Below are positions 1-5,596 of a stretch of 7,859 bases of DNA, one piece after another. The DNA is from Gemmatimonadota bacterium (lineage in GTDB: Bacteria > Gemmatimonadota > Gemmatimonadetes > Gemmatimonadales > Gemmatimonadaceae): contig PLMM01000417.1 in NCBI GenBank assembly GCA_003142495.1, positions 860 to 8,718 of the forward strand. The letters are read 5' to 3'. The position numbers were made by a program, and so were the translations under genes. The number at the start of each line of letters is the position of its first letter. Position 1 is the stretch's first letter. The notes below the pieces were generated by a model. It was not told where the DNA came from and searched no databases. It saw only the letters and a program-made list of their open reading frames with translations.

Positions 1-68
1 TCGTCGCCCAGGATTGTTCGCCTGCGAATTCTTCTGTTACCTCCACTGGAGCTGTAAATGTTCCGTAA
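1..68 (+). CDS. C-terminal end of an upstream gene (partial, probable)
   Basis: The frame beginning at base 3 is open from the window edge to a TAA at 66-68 and ends in CSPANSSVTSTGAVNVP, a Ser/Thr/Asn-rich, Cys-containing tail of the sort seen at the ends of secreted pilin-like proteins. It would overlap the start of the next gene (58) by 11 bp, which suggests a polycistronic pilus operon, perhaps with a PilW- or PilV-like gene upstream. The alternative is frame 1, which closes with TAA at 55-57 directly before the ATG, but its translation (ending RILLLPPLEL) looks less like a protein end. Only about 21 residues are visible, so neither the frame nor the function is secure. Confidence 0.45.
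   Translation, partial: VAQDCSPANSSVTSTGAVNVP
48..51 (+). promoter_or_regulatory. Shine-Dalgarno site (GGAG) fixing the start at 58
   Basis: GGAG lies 6 nt before ATG 58 and inside the end of the upstream reading frame. No comparable motif precedes the alternative ATG at 94, so this site decides the start. Confidence 0.6.
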
Positions 69-2091
69 CGTGCCCAGCGTGCAACGCACGCCAATGTTGT
101 GGGCGGGGCGCGTCCAGCGACGCGGAACCGCGCTCATTCTCGTACTCCTCATGACGGTGACGCTCGCGGCGATCGCGATGTCCGCGATTCTGCTCACGGG
201 CAGCGGCGGGATGATCGGCCGCTACTACGATCGCGAGCGCGACTTCCGCTATGCGGCGGAAGCGTCGCTGCAGATGGGCAAGGCGCGGCTGCTGCGTGAC
301 ACGACGATCCACCTTCCCGACACGGGCTACGTCACCCTCGTCTCCGGCGGCCAGATCACGGGCGCCGACGGCCAGGTCATTCCGAATGTGAAGGTCAATC
401 TCTACGCCGGCTACACGAACATCACGACGGGCCAGTTCGGCCAGTACGCGAGCGTCGTGGCCGAGGCGTACGACGCGGGTGGAACGCGCTACGTGCGACG
501 TCTGGAGATGCAGGCCGAGAACTTCGCGCGCTATGCAATGTTCACGAACACCTTCTCGAGTGGATTGTGCTACAGCACCGGTGAGTTCATCGCGGGGCGA
601 GCGCATAGCAATCAGGGATGGTATTCGTGCAACTCGCCAACCTACTATGACACCGTCTCGGCCGTGCTGAGCGTGACCGGTGGATCGCCGACGTACAAGA
701 AGGGCACGATCAATGGCGCACCGTACATTCCGATCCCGCCGGTGGGGAAGCTCGCATCGCTGCACACGCATGCGGTCGAGGGCAACCTCGATGTCATCGC
801 CGGCGGTAATGATCTCTCGAGCGTTCGGACGCGCGTCGAGTTTACGGCCGTCGACCTGAACGCGGACGGCAACATCACGGATCCGAATGAAGGGTTCATC
901 CGCGTGTACCAGGCGGTGGGCACGGCGTCGAGTGCGGCTCGTCTCAGGAGCAGCCTGCAGTTCGGCAACTCGGCGAACGGAGCTGCGCCGGAGGACTCGC
1001 TCTGTGGCGATTTCCATACTGATTCGACGGGGCACGCGACGTTCTATCCCGTGTGGGCGCACAACCAGCCGTGGTTCGCGTCGGGACGAGTGTTTACGCC
1101 GTCGCAGTGGGCAGCGGTGAACGACGAGTTCGTAGGCACCATCACGGCCTCTAACCGTCAGCAGATGATGCTCAACCCGACGTTCCGCTGCTACATGAGC
1201 GGCGATCCACACCTCGTGGCGAGTGAGCGGCGTCTGATGCTCCCCGCGCCTCCTGGCAACATCGCGCTGTACCAGAAGGGCGGCGAGGACTCGACGCTCA
1301 CGGACAGCACCAAGTACGGCTATTGGCAAAAATGGAGCGGAGATCAGTCACTCGTCGTGACGGCGCTCGGTGGAACCGCCGGCACGAAGTACCAGGAGTG
1401 GCGGAACCACGCCGGCACGCTCTGGCCGCTCTACCGTAGCCTGAACCCGAATACCAAAGGCGTGATTCACGTGCACGGGCCCGTCGTTCTTAGCGGAGTG
1501 CTTCGTGGAAGCGTGACGCTGTACTCGGCCACGACCGGCGATCAAACCGGTACCGTCGGCTATGGCGACGACCTGGTGTACGCGCAGGATCCGGCATCCG
1601 TGACCTGTGCGAATCTGCTCGGCGTCATCTCCGACGGGGATCAGCTCATTCTCGACAACTCTATCAACTCGCCGCAGCGCGCCGGCAATGGAAGTGGTGG
1701 CTACGGCTACAGGTGGACTGACAGCGATGACAACGGCATGTCGACGTCGCACGACTTTGTGCTGCACGGCGTCACCATGAGCCGACTCGGAACTGTCGGA
1801 GTCGAGAACTGGGGCTCGCATGCCGAGTCACTGGGACCGTGTAACGCGGCCAATAGCGGTCGCGGTTGCATCCGGCAGGCGGGCGGAGTGATCGAGCAGG
1901 TGATCTCGGCGACGTACAACGGTGGAGGCTCCGGCTTTGGTGAAAATCGATCGGTCGACGTCTGCCTGAACACGCAATCTCCGCCGTACTTCCCGACGAC
2001 CGGTCGCTACATCGACAACCGGTTCTACGAGATCGATCCGGCGCGCTACAACATCACGACGCTCTTCCAGAGCATGCAGGGTGGTTACTAG
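58..2091 (+). CDS. PilX/DUF4900-like type IV pilus minor pilin-like protein
   Basis: This is a 677-aa exported protein, probably a minor pilin or pilus-tip component. Residues 1-23 are a basic leader ending QRRG, followed by a hydrophobic helix at 24-46 (TALILVLLMTVTLAAIAM). This matches a class III prepilin signal cut after G23. Position +5 of the mature protein is Leu rather than the Glu of major pilins, as in PilX and GspK types. The helix continues into a conserved-looking RYAAEASLQMGKARL segment (64-78), typical of PilX N-terminal domains. The body (about 155-677) has features I associate with DUF4900-type proteins: FARYAMFTN at 156-164, a G-x-x-H-S-N motif at 180-185, a V-x-G-x-L-x-G-x-V-T region near 475-488, and a closing PPYFPTTGRY. 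Several Cys pairs (C171/C191, C595/C604) could form disulfides. Two EF-hand-like loops occur at residues 266-278 and 555-566. ATG 58 is chosen because GGAG at 48-51 sits 6 nt upstream; ATG 94 has no such site. The exact family name is from memory; pilin-like export is well supported. Confidence 0.85.
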   Translation: MFRNVPSVQRTPMLWAGRVQRRGTALILVLLMTVTLAAIAMSAILLTGSGGMIGRYYDRERDFRYAAEASLQMGKARLLRDTTIHLPDTGYVTLVSGGQITGADGQVIPNVKVNLYAGYTNITTGQFGQYASVVAEAYDAGGTRYVRRLEMQAENFARYAMFTNTFSSGLCYSTGEFIAGRAHSNQGWYSCNSPTYYDTVSAVLSVTGGSPTYKKGTINGAPYIPIPPVGKLASLHTHAVEGNLDVIAGGNDLSSVRTRVEFTAVDLNADGNITDPNEGFIRVYQAVGTASSAARLRSSLQFGNSANGAAPEDSLCGDFHTDSTGHATFYPVWAHNQPWFASGRVFTPSQWAAVNDEFVGTITASNRQQMMLNPTFRCYMSGDPHLVASERRLMLPAPPGNIALYQKGGEDSTLTDSTKYGYWQKWSGDQSLVVTALGGTAGTKYQEWRNHAGTLWPLYRSLNPNTKGVIHVHGPVVLSGVLRGSVTLYSATTGDQTGTVGYGDDLVYAQDPASVTCANLLGVISDGDQLILDNSINSPQRAGNGSGGYGYRWTDSDDNGMSTSHDFVLHGVTMSRLGTVGVENWGSHAESLGPCNAANSGRGCIRQAGGVIEQVISATYNGGGSGFGENRSVDVCLNTQSPPYFPTTGRYIDNRFYEIDPARYNITTLFQSMQGGY

Positions 2092-2116
2092 CAGATAGCT
2101 CGCTTCATGCAGCACC

Positions 2117-2157
2117 AACCGGGCACCGCGGCGCAACAGCGCTTCGGTGCCCGGTTT
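2117..2157 (+). terminator. Hairpin terminator after the pilin-like gene
   Basis: AACCGGGCACCG (2117-2128) is perfectly complementary to CGGTGCCCGGTT (2145-2156), giving a 12-bp stem. Inside it, GCGC (2131-2134) and GCGC (2139-2142) form a second short stem capped by AACA across a 2x2 internal loop. The downstream T-run is short (TTT then GCGTT). It lies 25 bp past the stop of the pilin-like gene and well before mogA, so it most likely ends the pilus transcript. Confidence 0.8.
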
Positions 2158-2203
2158 GCGTTGGGTCCCAATTGGCGCCGCTAACTGTGTGCCGAGCGCC
2201 GAG

Positions 2204-2238
2204 TTGGCAGCGGTTATGCTAAGTCGGCATATTGGGGG
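2204..2238 (+). promoter_or_regulatory. Candidate promoter for mogA, possibly leaderless
   Basis: TTGGCA (2204-2209, five of six -35 consensus bases) is followed after 18 bp by CATATT (2228-2233, four of six -10 bases). A start about 6-7 nt further on would fall on or next to the ATG at 2239, giving a leaderless message. The only purine-rich stretch, GGGGG at 2234-2238, touches the ATG and is too close to act as a normal Shine-Dalgarno site. The match uses the E. coli sigma-70 consensus and is tentative. Confidence 0.3.
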
Positions 2239-2739
2239 ATGCGAATTGCGATCCTCACCATCAGCGACGCCGGCGCGCGAGGCGAGCGAACGACCGACGG
2301 CTCTGGCGACGCGATCGCGGCGTGGGTTGGGGAGCGCGCCCACACAATAGTAGAACGGACGATGCTAGCGGATGACGTCACCGCGATCGCCGCGCAGCTC
2401 GCGGCCTGGTGCGACGGCGACGCCGCCGACCTCGTGCTCACCACCGGCGGCACCGGCCTCGCCCCGCGCGACCTCACCCCCGAGGCGACGCGCGCGGTGC
2501 TCGAGCGCGAGGCGCCGGGGATCGCCGAGCGCATACGCTTGCTCTCGCTCACGACCTTTCCGCGCGCGGCGCTTTCGCGCGGGCTCGCCGGCGTGCGCGC
2601 GCGGACGCTCATCATCAATCTGCCGGGGTCGACCAGCGGCGTGCGCGACGGGCTCGCGGCGATCGAGCCGATTATCGAGCACGCCGTGCGCATCACGCGC
2701 GGCGTCGACACGCATCACGAGAGCGGAAGCACGAAGTGA
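2239..2739 (+). CDS. mogA: MogA/MoaB-family molybdopterin adenylyltransferase
   Basis: This 166-aa cytoplasmic enzyme of molybdenum cofactor synthesis is expected to adenylate molybdopterin with ATP before metal insertion. The family fold is visible throughout: an N-terminal strand and loop (IAILTISDAG, 3-12), DD at 45-46 matching the first conserved Asp, and the signature TTGGTG-x3-RD-x-TPEA at 68-83, whose D78 corresponds to the catalytic Asp of this family. Then come PG (93-94), LSRGLAGVR (112-120) and TLIINLPGS (123-131), followed by the final helix. The R-D after GGTG and the NLPGS segment resemble MogA more than E. coli MoaB, although the length is nearer MoaB. The gene lies downstream of a terminator and overlaps the next gene by 4 bp (GTGA), so the two are probably co-transcribed and translationally coupled. 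No other Moco genes or molybdoenzymes are in the window. Family is near certain; the MogA-versus-MoaB label is less so. Confidence 0.9.
   Translation: MRIAILTISDAGARGERTTDGSGDAIAAWVGERAHTIVERTMLADDVTAIAAQLAAWCDGDAADLVLTTGGTGLAPRDLTPEATRAVLEREAPGIAERIRLLSLTTFPRAALSRGLAGVRARTLIINLPGSTSGVRDGLAAIEPIIEHAVRITRGVDTHHESGSTK
2725..2729 (+). promoter_or_regulatory. Shine-Dalgarno site (GGAAG) for the sigma-54 activator
   Basis: GGAAG lies 6 nt before the GTG at 2736, within the last codons of mogA. It supports the GTG start and the 4-bp stop/start overlap as a coupled junction. Confidence 0.55.
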
Positions 2740-4292
2740 AAGTTCTCGTCACGCTCACGGACGTCGAGCCCGCGGTGCGGCTCAACGCGATGCTCGAGGC
2801 GGCGGGGTACGAGACGACGCTCGTCTCGCCGATCGACGACGTGCGCGCGGCGATTCGGCGCGAGTCGCCGGATCTCGTGGTGCTCACCGGTGGGCTCGTC
2901 GACAAGGCGAACGTGCAGCTCGTGCGCGATCTCCTGTGGGATGGCGTGGCCGTGGTGGGCCTCGCGGACATCGTCGACCCCGCGCTCTCCGAGCGCCTCC
3001 GCGCGCTCGGCTTCGTCGAGGTGTATGCGAAGCCGGTGGATCTCGATGAGGTGATTGCGGGCATACGCCGCATTCTCGACCGGCGGCGGCTCGCGGTGGA
3101 GACGGGGCTGATCGGCGAGAGCGAGGCGATGCGCGAAGTGCTCGTCAAGATCGAGCAGATGGCGCCGGTGAGCAGCACGGTGCTGATCGAAGGCGAGAGC
3201 GGCACGGGGAAGGAGCTCGTCGCGCGCGCGCTGCATCGCCTTGGCCCGCGTCGCGCGAAGCCGTTCATCGCGGTGAACATCGGCGCGCTGCCGGAGACGC
3301 TGCTCGAGAGCGAGCTATTCGGCCACGAGAAGGGGTCGTTCACCGGAGCCACCGAACGCAGGCTCGGCCGCTTCGAGCTGGCGAACACGGGGACGCTCTT
3401 TCTCGACGAGATTGGCGAGGCGCCCAAGAGCACGCAGGTGAAGCTGCTGCGCGTGCTCGAGCAGCGCGAGCTCACGCGCGTAGGCGGATCGCAGGTGATC
3501 AAGGTGGACGTGCGGATAGTGGCGGCGACGAATCGTCCGCTGCGCGATCAAGTAGAGGAGGGGACGTTCCGCTCTGATCTGTACTATCGATTGAACGTCC
3601 TCACTATTTACCTGCCGCCGCTGCGCGACCGGCGCGAGGACATTCCGCTGCTCGTGCGCGCCTTCATCCAGGAATTCTCGGCAACGCACGAGCGGCCATT
3701 TCACGGCATCTCCGCCGATGCGATGAAGATTCTCGCGGACTATCCGTGGCCGGGGAATGTGCGGGAGCTGCGCAATCTGGTGGAGAGCATGGTGGTGCTC
3801 TCGCCGGGGCGGGAGATCACGGCGGCGGACATTCCGCGCGCGATGCGCGAGGGTGGGAGCGCGCGCTTTCTGCCGGTGCCGGTGGGCGCGGTGCTGCGCG
3901 GCCAGGAGGGAAGTAGTGGGCGTGAGCTCGAGTTCATCGTGCGGAGCCTGGTGGAGCTCAAGCTTCAGGTGGAGGAGCTGCGGCAGCGTGTGGACGAGAC
4001 TCGCGACGGACGCGACACGCGACTGGGCGACGGGGAGGTGCTGCCCGCCGCTCGGCAACCCGGCGTGGGGGCTGGCTACGCGAGCGTGGGGATCGAGCCC
4101 AGGGAGACGGAGCCGGCGTCAAATGTTGTCACGATAGCGCCGGGGATGCGGATGGCGGACATCGAGCGCGCGGCGATCGTTGCGGCGCTGCGGGAAACAC
4201 GTGGTAACCGAAGAAAGGCCGCAGATCAGTTGGGGATTGGGGAGCGCACACTTTATCGCAAGCTGAAGGAGTACGAGATCCCTGAGGGGTAG
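2736..4292 (+). CDS. Sigma-54-dependent NtrC-like activator with degenerate receiver
   Basis: This 518-aa transcription activator has three domains. Residues 1-117 have a response-regulator fold but an atypical site: D46-LVVL is followed by T51 where the phospho-acceptor Asp is expected, A77 replaces the usual Ser/Thr, and only D9 and K99 of the acidic pocket and K-P motif remain. Residues 125-370 are the AAA+ sigma-54 interaction domain: Walker A GESGTGKE (153-160), GSFTGA sigma-54 contact loop (200-205), Walker B GTLFLDEI (219-226), sensor I AATNRPL (263-269), FRSDLYYRLNV with candidate arginine fingers (278-288), and YPWPGNVRELRN (336-347). A helical, probably coiled-coil segment (396-422) and a loose linker lead to a Fis-type helix-turn-helix near 474-515 (RGNRRKAADQLGIGERTLYR). 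ATPase activity should open sigma-54 promoters; the targets are unknown. GTG 2736 is preferred because it overlaps the mogA stop as GTGA, has GGAAG at 2725-2729, and begins exactly at the receiver domain. The longer open frame upstream is a shadow of mogA. No partner histidine kinase is visible. Confidence 0.93.
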   Translation: MKVLVTLTDVEPAVRLNAMLEAAGYETTLVSPIDDVRAAIRRESPDLVVLTGGLVDKANVQLVRDLLWDGVAVVGLADIVDPALSERLRALGFVEVYAKPVDLDEVIAGIRRILDRRRLAVETGLIGESEAMREVLVKIEQMAPVSSTVLIEGESGTGKELVARALHRLGPRRAKPFIAVNIGALPETLLESELFGHEKGSFTGATERRLGRFELANTGTLFLDEIGEAPKSTQVKLLRVLEQRELTRVGGSQVIKVDVRIVAATNRPLRDQVEEGTFRSDLYYRLNVLTIYLPPLRDRREDIPLLVRAFIQEFSATHERPFHGISADAMKILADYPWPGNVRELRNLVESMVVLSPGREITAADIPRAMREGGSARFLPVPVGAVLRGQEGSSGRELEFIVRSLVELKLQVEELRQRVDETRDGRDTRLGDGEVLPAARQPGVGAGYASVGIEPRETEPASNVVTIAPGMRMADIERAAIVAALRETRGNRRKAADQLGIGERTLYRKLKEYEIPEG

Positions 4293-4296
4293 TTGC

Positions 4297-4321
4297 TGTA
4301 CGCATGGCGGCGTTGCGTACA
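4297..4321 (+). terminator. Hairpin after the sigma-54 activator gene (weak terminator)
   Basis: TGTACGCA (4297-4304) and TGCGTACA (4314-4321) form a perfect 8-bp stem with a 9-nt loop, starting 4 bp after the TAG stop. No T-run follows, so intrinsic termination is doubtful. It could instead stabilise the 3' end of the mRNA. Confidence 0.4.
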
Positions 4322-4514
4322 ATTCAGTAATTGACCGCCGCGAAAGTTCAAGGTCTTTAACGACAGAATGCTTGCGTTTGTGTTGATTCGCTTGAATATT
4401 GGCGACGCGTGTCTTCTGTTCTTGGCAAGGCACGCGGCTCCCCTCGAGCCGGGCATGTAAAAAAGATGCCGAACACGTCCCGCCTGTTCACCATACGTCT
4501 TTCAGCGAATAGCC
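4322..4514. other. Spacer with candidate promoter elements and tandem hairpins
   Basis: No convincing gene is seen here. Possible promoter pieces on the + strand are TTGACC (4331-4336) with TTTAAC (4356-4361; spacing 19 bp, long) and TTGCGT (4372-4377) with AATATT (4395-4400; spacing 17 bp). Two adjacent hairpins follow. CGGCTC/GAGCCG (4435-4440 with 4446-4451) is a 6-bp stem over CCCTC. Immediately after it, GGCAT/ATGCC (4452-4456 with 4466-4470) encloses an A6 run. They would lie in the 5' leader of the next gene. Sigma-54 GG-N10-GC elements were looked for and not found. Confidence 0.3.
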
Positions 4515-5279
4515 GTGGCCCTCACAGCACCGGGTAATCCGTTGTCGCATACGGCCTCGTCTCCGATCGCTGGAAGCGTGTTGCCGTTGGCCGAGGCGGA
4601 GCGGCAGCTGCGTACGTTGCCAGGCGTGTTGGATGTGCGGATCGTGCCGAGTGAGACGGGTGCGGTGAGTGAGGTCCACGTCGTGACGACGATGGAAGTG
4701 ACTCCGAAGGCGACGGTCCGGAATGTCGAGACGATGCTGAAGGCGTCGTTGAAGATGTCCGTGGACCACCGGAAAATTTCGGTCGCTACGAGTAACGAAA
4801 AGCCGCGCGCACAGATCGAAGCGGAACGAAATGTTGCAGCGCAGGTAATTTCTGCGCCAACTCCTGTTGCACCGCCGGCGCCCGAGCCGCTGAAAAATCC
4901 GCGGTTGTATTTCGAGGATGTCGAAATACAGCGAAGTATGGCCAAGGGCGTGACAGTGCGTGTTACTCTCCGAAAAGGCGATCAGTCTTTCACTGGAGAA
5001 TGCGAAGGCCCCGAGAGTGCGCGCTCGCGCGTGGAGCTGGCGGCGAAGAGTGCCGTGCTGGCGATTGCGAAGGTAGAGCGCAACGCTGCCGCATTCGTCG
5101 TAGAGGGATGCAAGCTGATCGAGGCGTTCGATCGCGAGTTCATGTTCGTGGGAATTTCGGTTCGCATGGGACGTGAGACTGCGCTGCTGACGGGAAGCTG
5201 CGAAATCAAGGACAGTCCGGAGACGGCGAGTGTGTTGGCCGTTCTCGATGCGACAAATAGATGGGTGAGCAGGATCTGA
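4515..5279 (+). CDS. Conserved-looking two-domain protein of unknown function
   Basis: The product is 254 aa and cytoplasmic, with no signal peptide or membrane segment. Domain A (about 23-92) reads as alternating helix and strand: AERQLRTLPGVLDVRIV, then EVHVVTTMEVTPKATVRNVE and MSVDHRKISVAT. A Pro/Ala-rich linker (about 110-128) leads to domain B (about 129-254), with strand-rich VTVRVTLRKGDQSFTGECEG, a long Ala-rich helix (169-189), a second strand set, and a closing LAVLDATNRW. I have a recollection of similar 'EVHV...PK...R(D/N)VE...HRKIS' proteins annotated as hypothetical in several phyla, but cannot verify it and assign no function. GTG 4515 is the first in-frame start after a TAA at 4458-4460; it has no clear Shine-Dalgarno. 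Alternative starts near 4578-4587 follow GGAAG (4572-4576) and would begin just at domain A. It precedes the HD-GYP gene in the same direction, separated by 317 bp. The coding call is supported by a long open frame with protein-like composition. Confidence 0.8.
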   Translation: MALTAPGNPLSHTASSPIAGSVLPLAEAERQLRTLPGVLDVRIVPSETGAVSEVHVVTTMEVTPKATVRNVETMLKASLKMSVDHRKISVATSNEKPRAQIEAERNVAAQVISAPTPVAPPAPEPLKNPRLYFEDVEIQRSMAKGVTVRVTLRKGDQSFTGECEGPESARSRVELAAKSAVLAIAKVERNAAAFVVEGCKLIEAFDREFMFVGISVRMGRETALLTGSCEIKDSPETASVLAVLDATNRWVSRI

Positions 5280-5389
5280 TTTTTATCGAGTGCTGAAGAC
5301 GATTTCGGATTTTCGGAAGCGAGTAGCTCCAACAATCAGCCCAGTGGAGTAGTCACAAAACACGAGTCCCCCCGTTCTCTGGTAAGCGG

Positions 5390-5419
5390 AGTTGAGCGGG
5401 CATGACAGTAGTTGAGCGG
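5390..5419 (+). repeat. Tandem direct repeat AGTTGAGCGG, 20-bp period
   Basis: Two identical 10-mers start at 5390 and 5410, about two helical turns apart, which would place them on the same DNA face. This spacing is common for paired activator or repressor half-sites. A related sequence GTAGTTCAAAGG at 5461-5472 matches GTAGTTGAGCGG (5408-5419) at nine of twelve positions. Which protein, if any, binds is unknown. Confidence 0.45.
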
Positions 5420-5570
5420 AGCCGACCTTTGCGCGATTCCACAGTGGTCTCGCGACTTAAGTAGTTCAAAGGGGGGTGACGCGAATGCATGCTCTAGGCT
5501 TGGTATTAAAAGTTATCCGTGCGATCACCGGCGGAATGGTTTCGGCAGCGTTTCAGACCTGGTAGCGCTA

Positions 5571-5590
5571 GGGAGTGGGGGACTCCTCTT
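5571..5590 (+). promoter_or_regulatory. Hairpin just upstream of the HD-GYP start
   Basis: GGGAGT (5571-5576) pairs with ACTCCT (5582-5587, one G-U pair) around a GGGGG loop, followed by CTTT. It lies 9 bp before ATG 5597. The loop and 3' arm can alternatively pair with GAGTCCCCC at 5364-5372. This could act as an attenuator or mask the G-rich ribosome-binding segment, but that is inference. Confidence 0.3.
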
Positions 5591-5596
5591 TGCATT

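Larger units (their letters stand above)
5280..5596 (+). other. Long structured spacer or leader before the HD-GYP gene
   Basis: These 317 bp hold no convincing gene. They contain: a 10-bp direct repeat AGTTGAGCGG at 5390-5399 and 5410-5419 (20-bp period), with a looser third copy near 5461-5472; a nested hairpin in which CCTTTG (5426-5431) pairs with CAAAGG (5467-5472) around CGCGA/TCGCG (5432-5436 with 5450-5454); a C6 run at 5368-5373 facing a G6 run at 5471-5476; and GAGTCCCCC (5364-5372) exactly complementary to GGGGGACTC (5577-5585). A palindrome TAGCGCTA (5563-5570) sits just before the last hairpin. No sigma-70 or sigma-54 promoter stands out. The region may be an mRNA leader, but no known RNA class was recognised. 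Confidence 0.4.

Noticed and set aside
37..1329. Long minus-strand open frame (430 aa) opposite the pilin-like gene
   Set aside because: Its product is extremely rich in Arg, His and Val with no domain pattern, as expected for the antisense of a high-GC coding region; the plus-strand gene has clear domains and a ribosome site.
2409..2735. N-terminal extension of the sigma-54 activator in the same frame
   Set aside because: The translation is almost all Arg, Ala and His and overlaps mogA; the receiver domain begins exactly at GTG 2736, which has its own ribosome site.
4119..4433. Minus-strand open frame across the end of the activator and the spacer
   Set aside because: No ribosome site or recognisable domain, and half of it is antisense to the Fis-type helix-turn-helix.
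4424..4440. Sigma-54 promoter (TTGGCAAGGCACGCGGC)
   Set aside because: The -24 GG is present but the -12 GC is absent at the required 10-bp spacing.
5461..5575. Class I cyclic-di-GMP (GEMM) riboswitch
   Set aside because: GACGCGAATGC (5479-5489) and CTGGTAGCGC (5559-5568) faintly recall parts of the GEMM consensus, but the CAAACC segment, the GNRA hairpin and the proper GACGCAAAGC core are missing. An Infernal hit to RF01051 would overturn this rejection.
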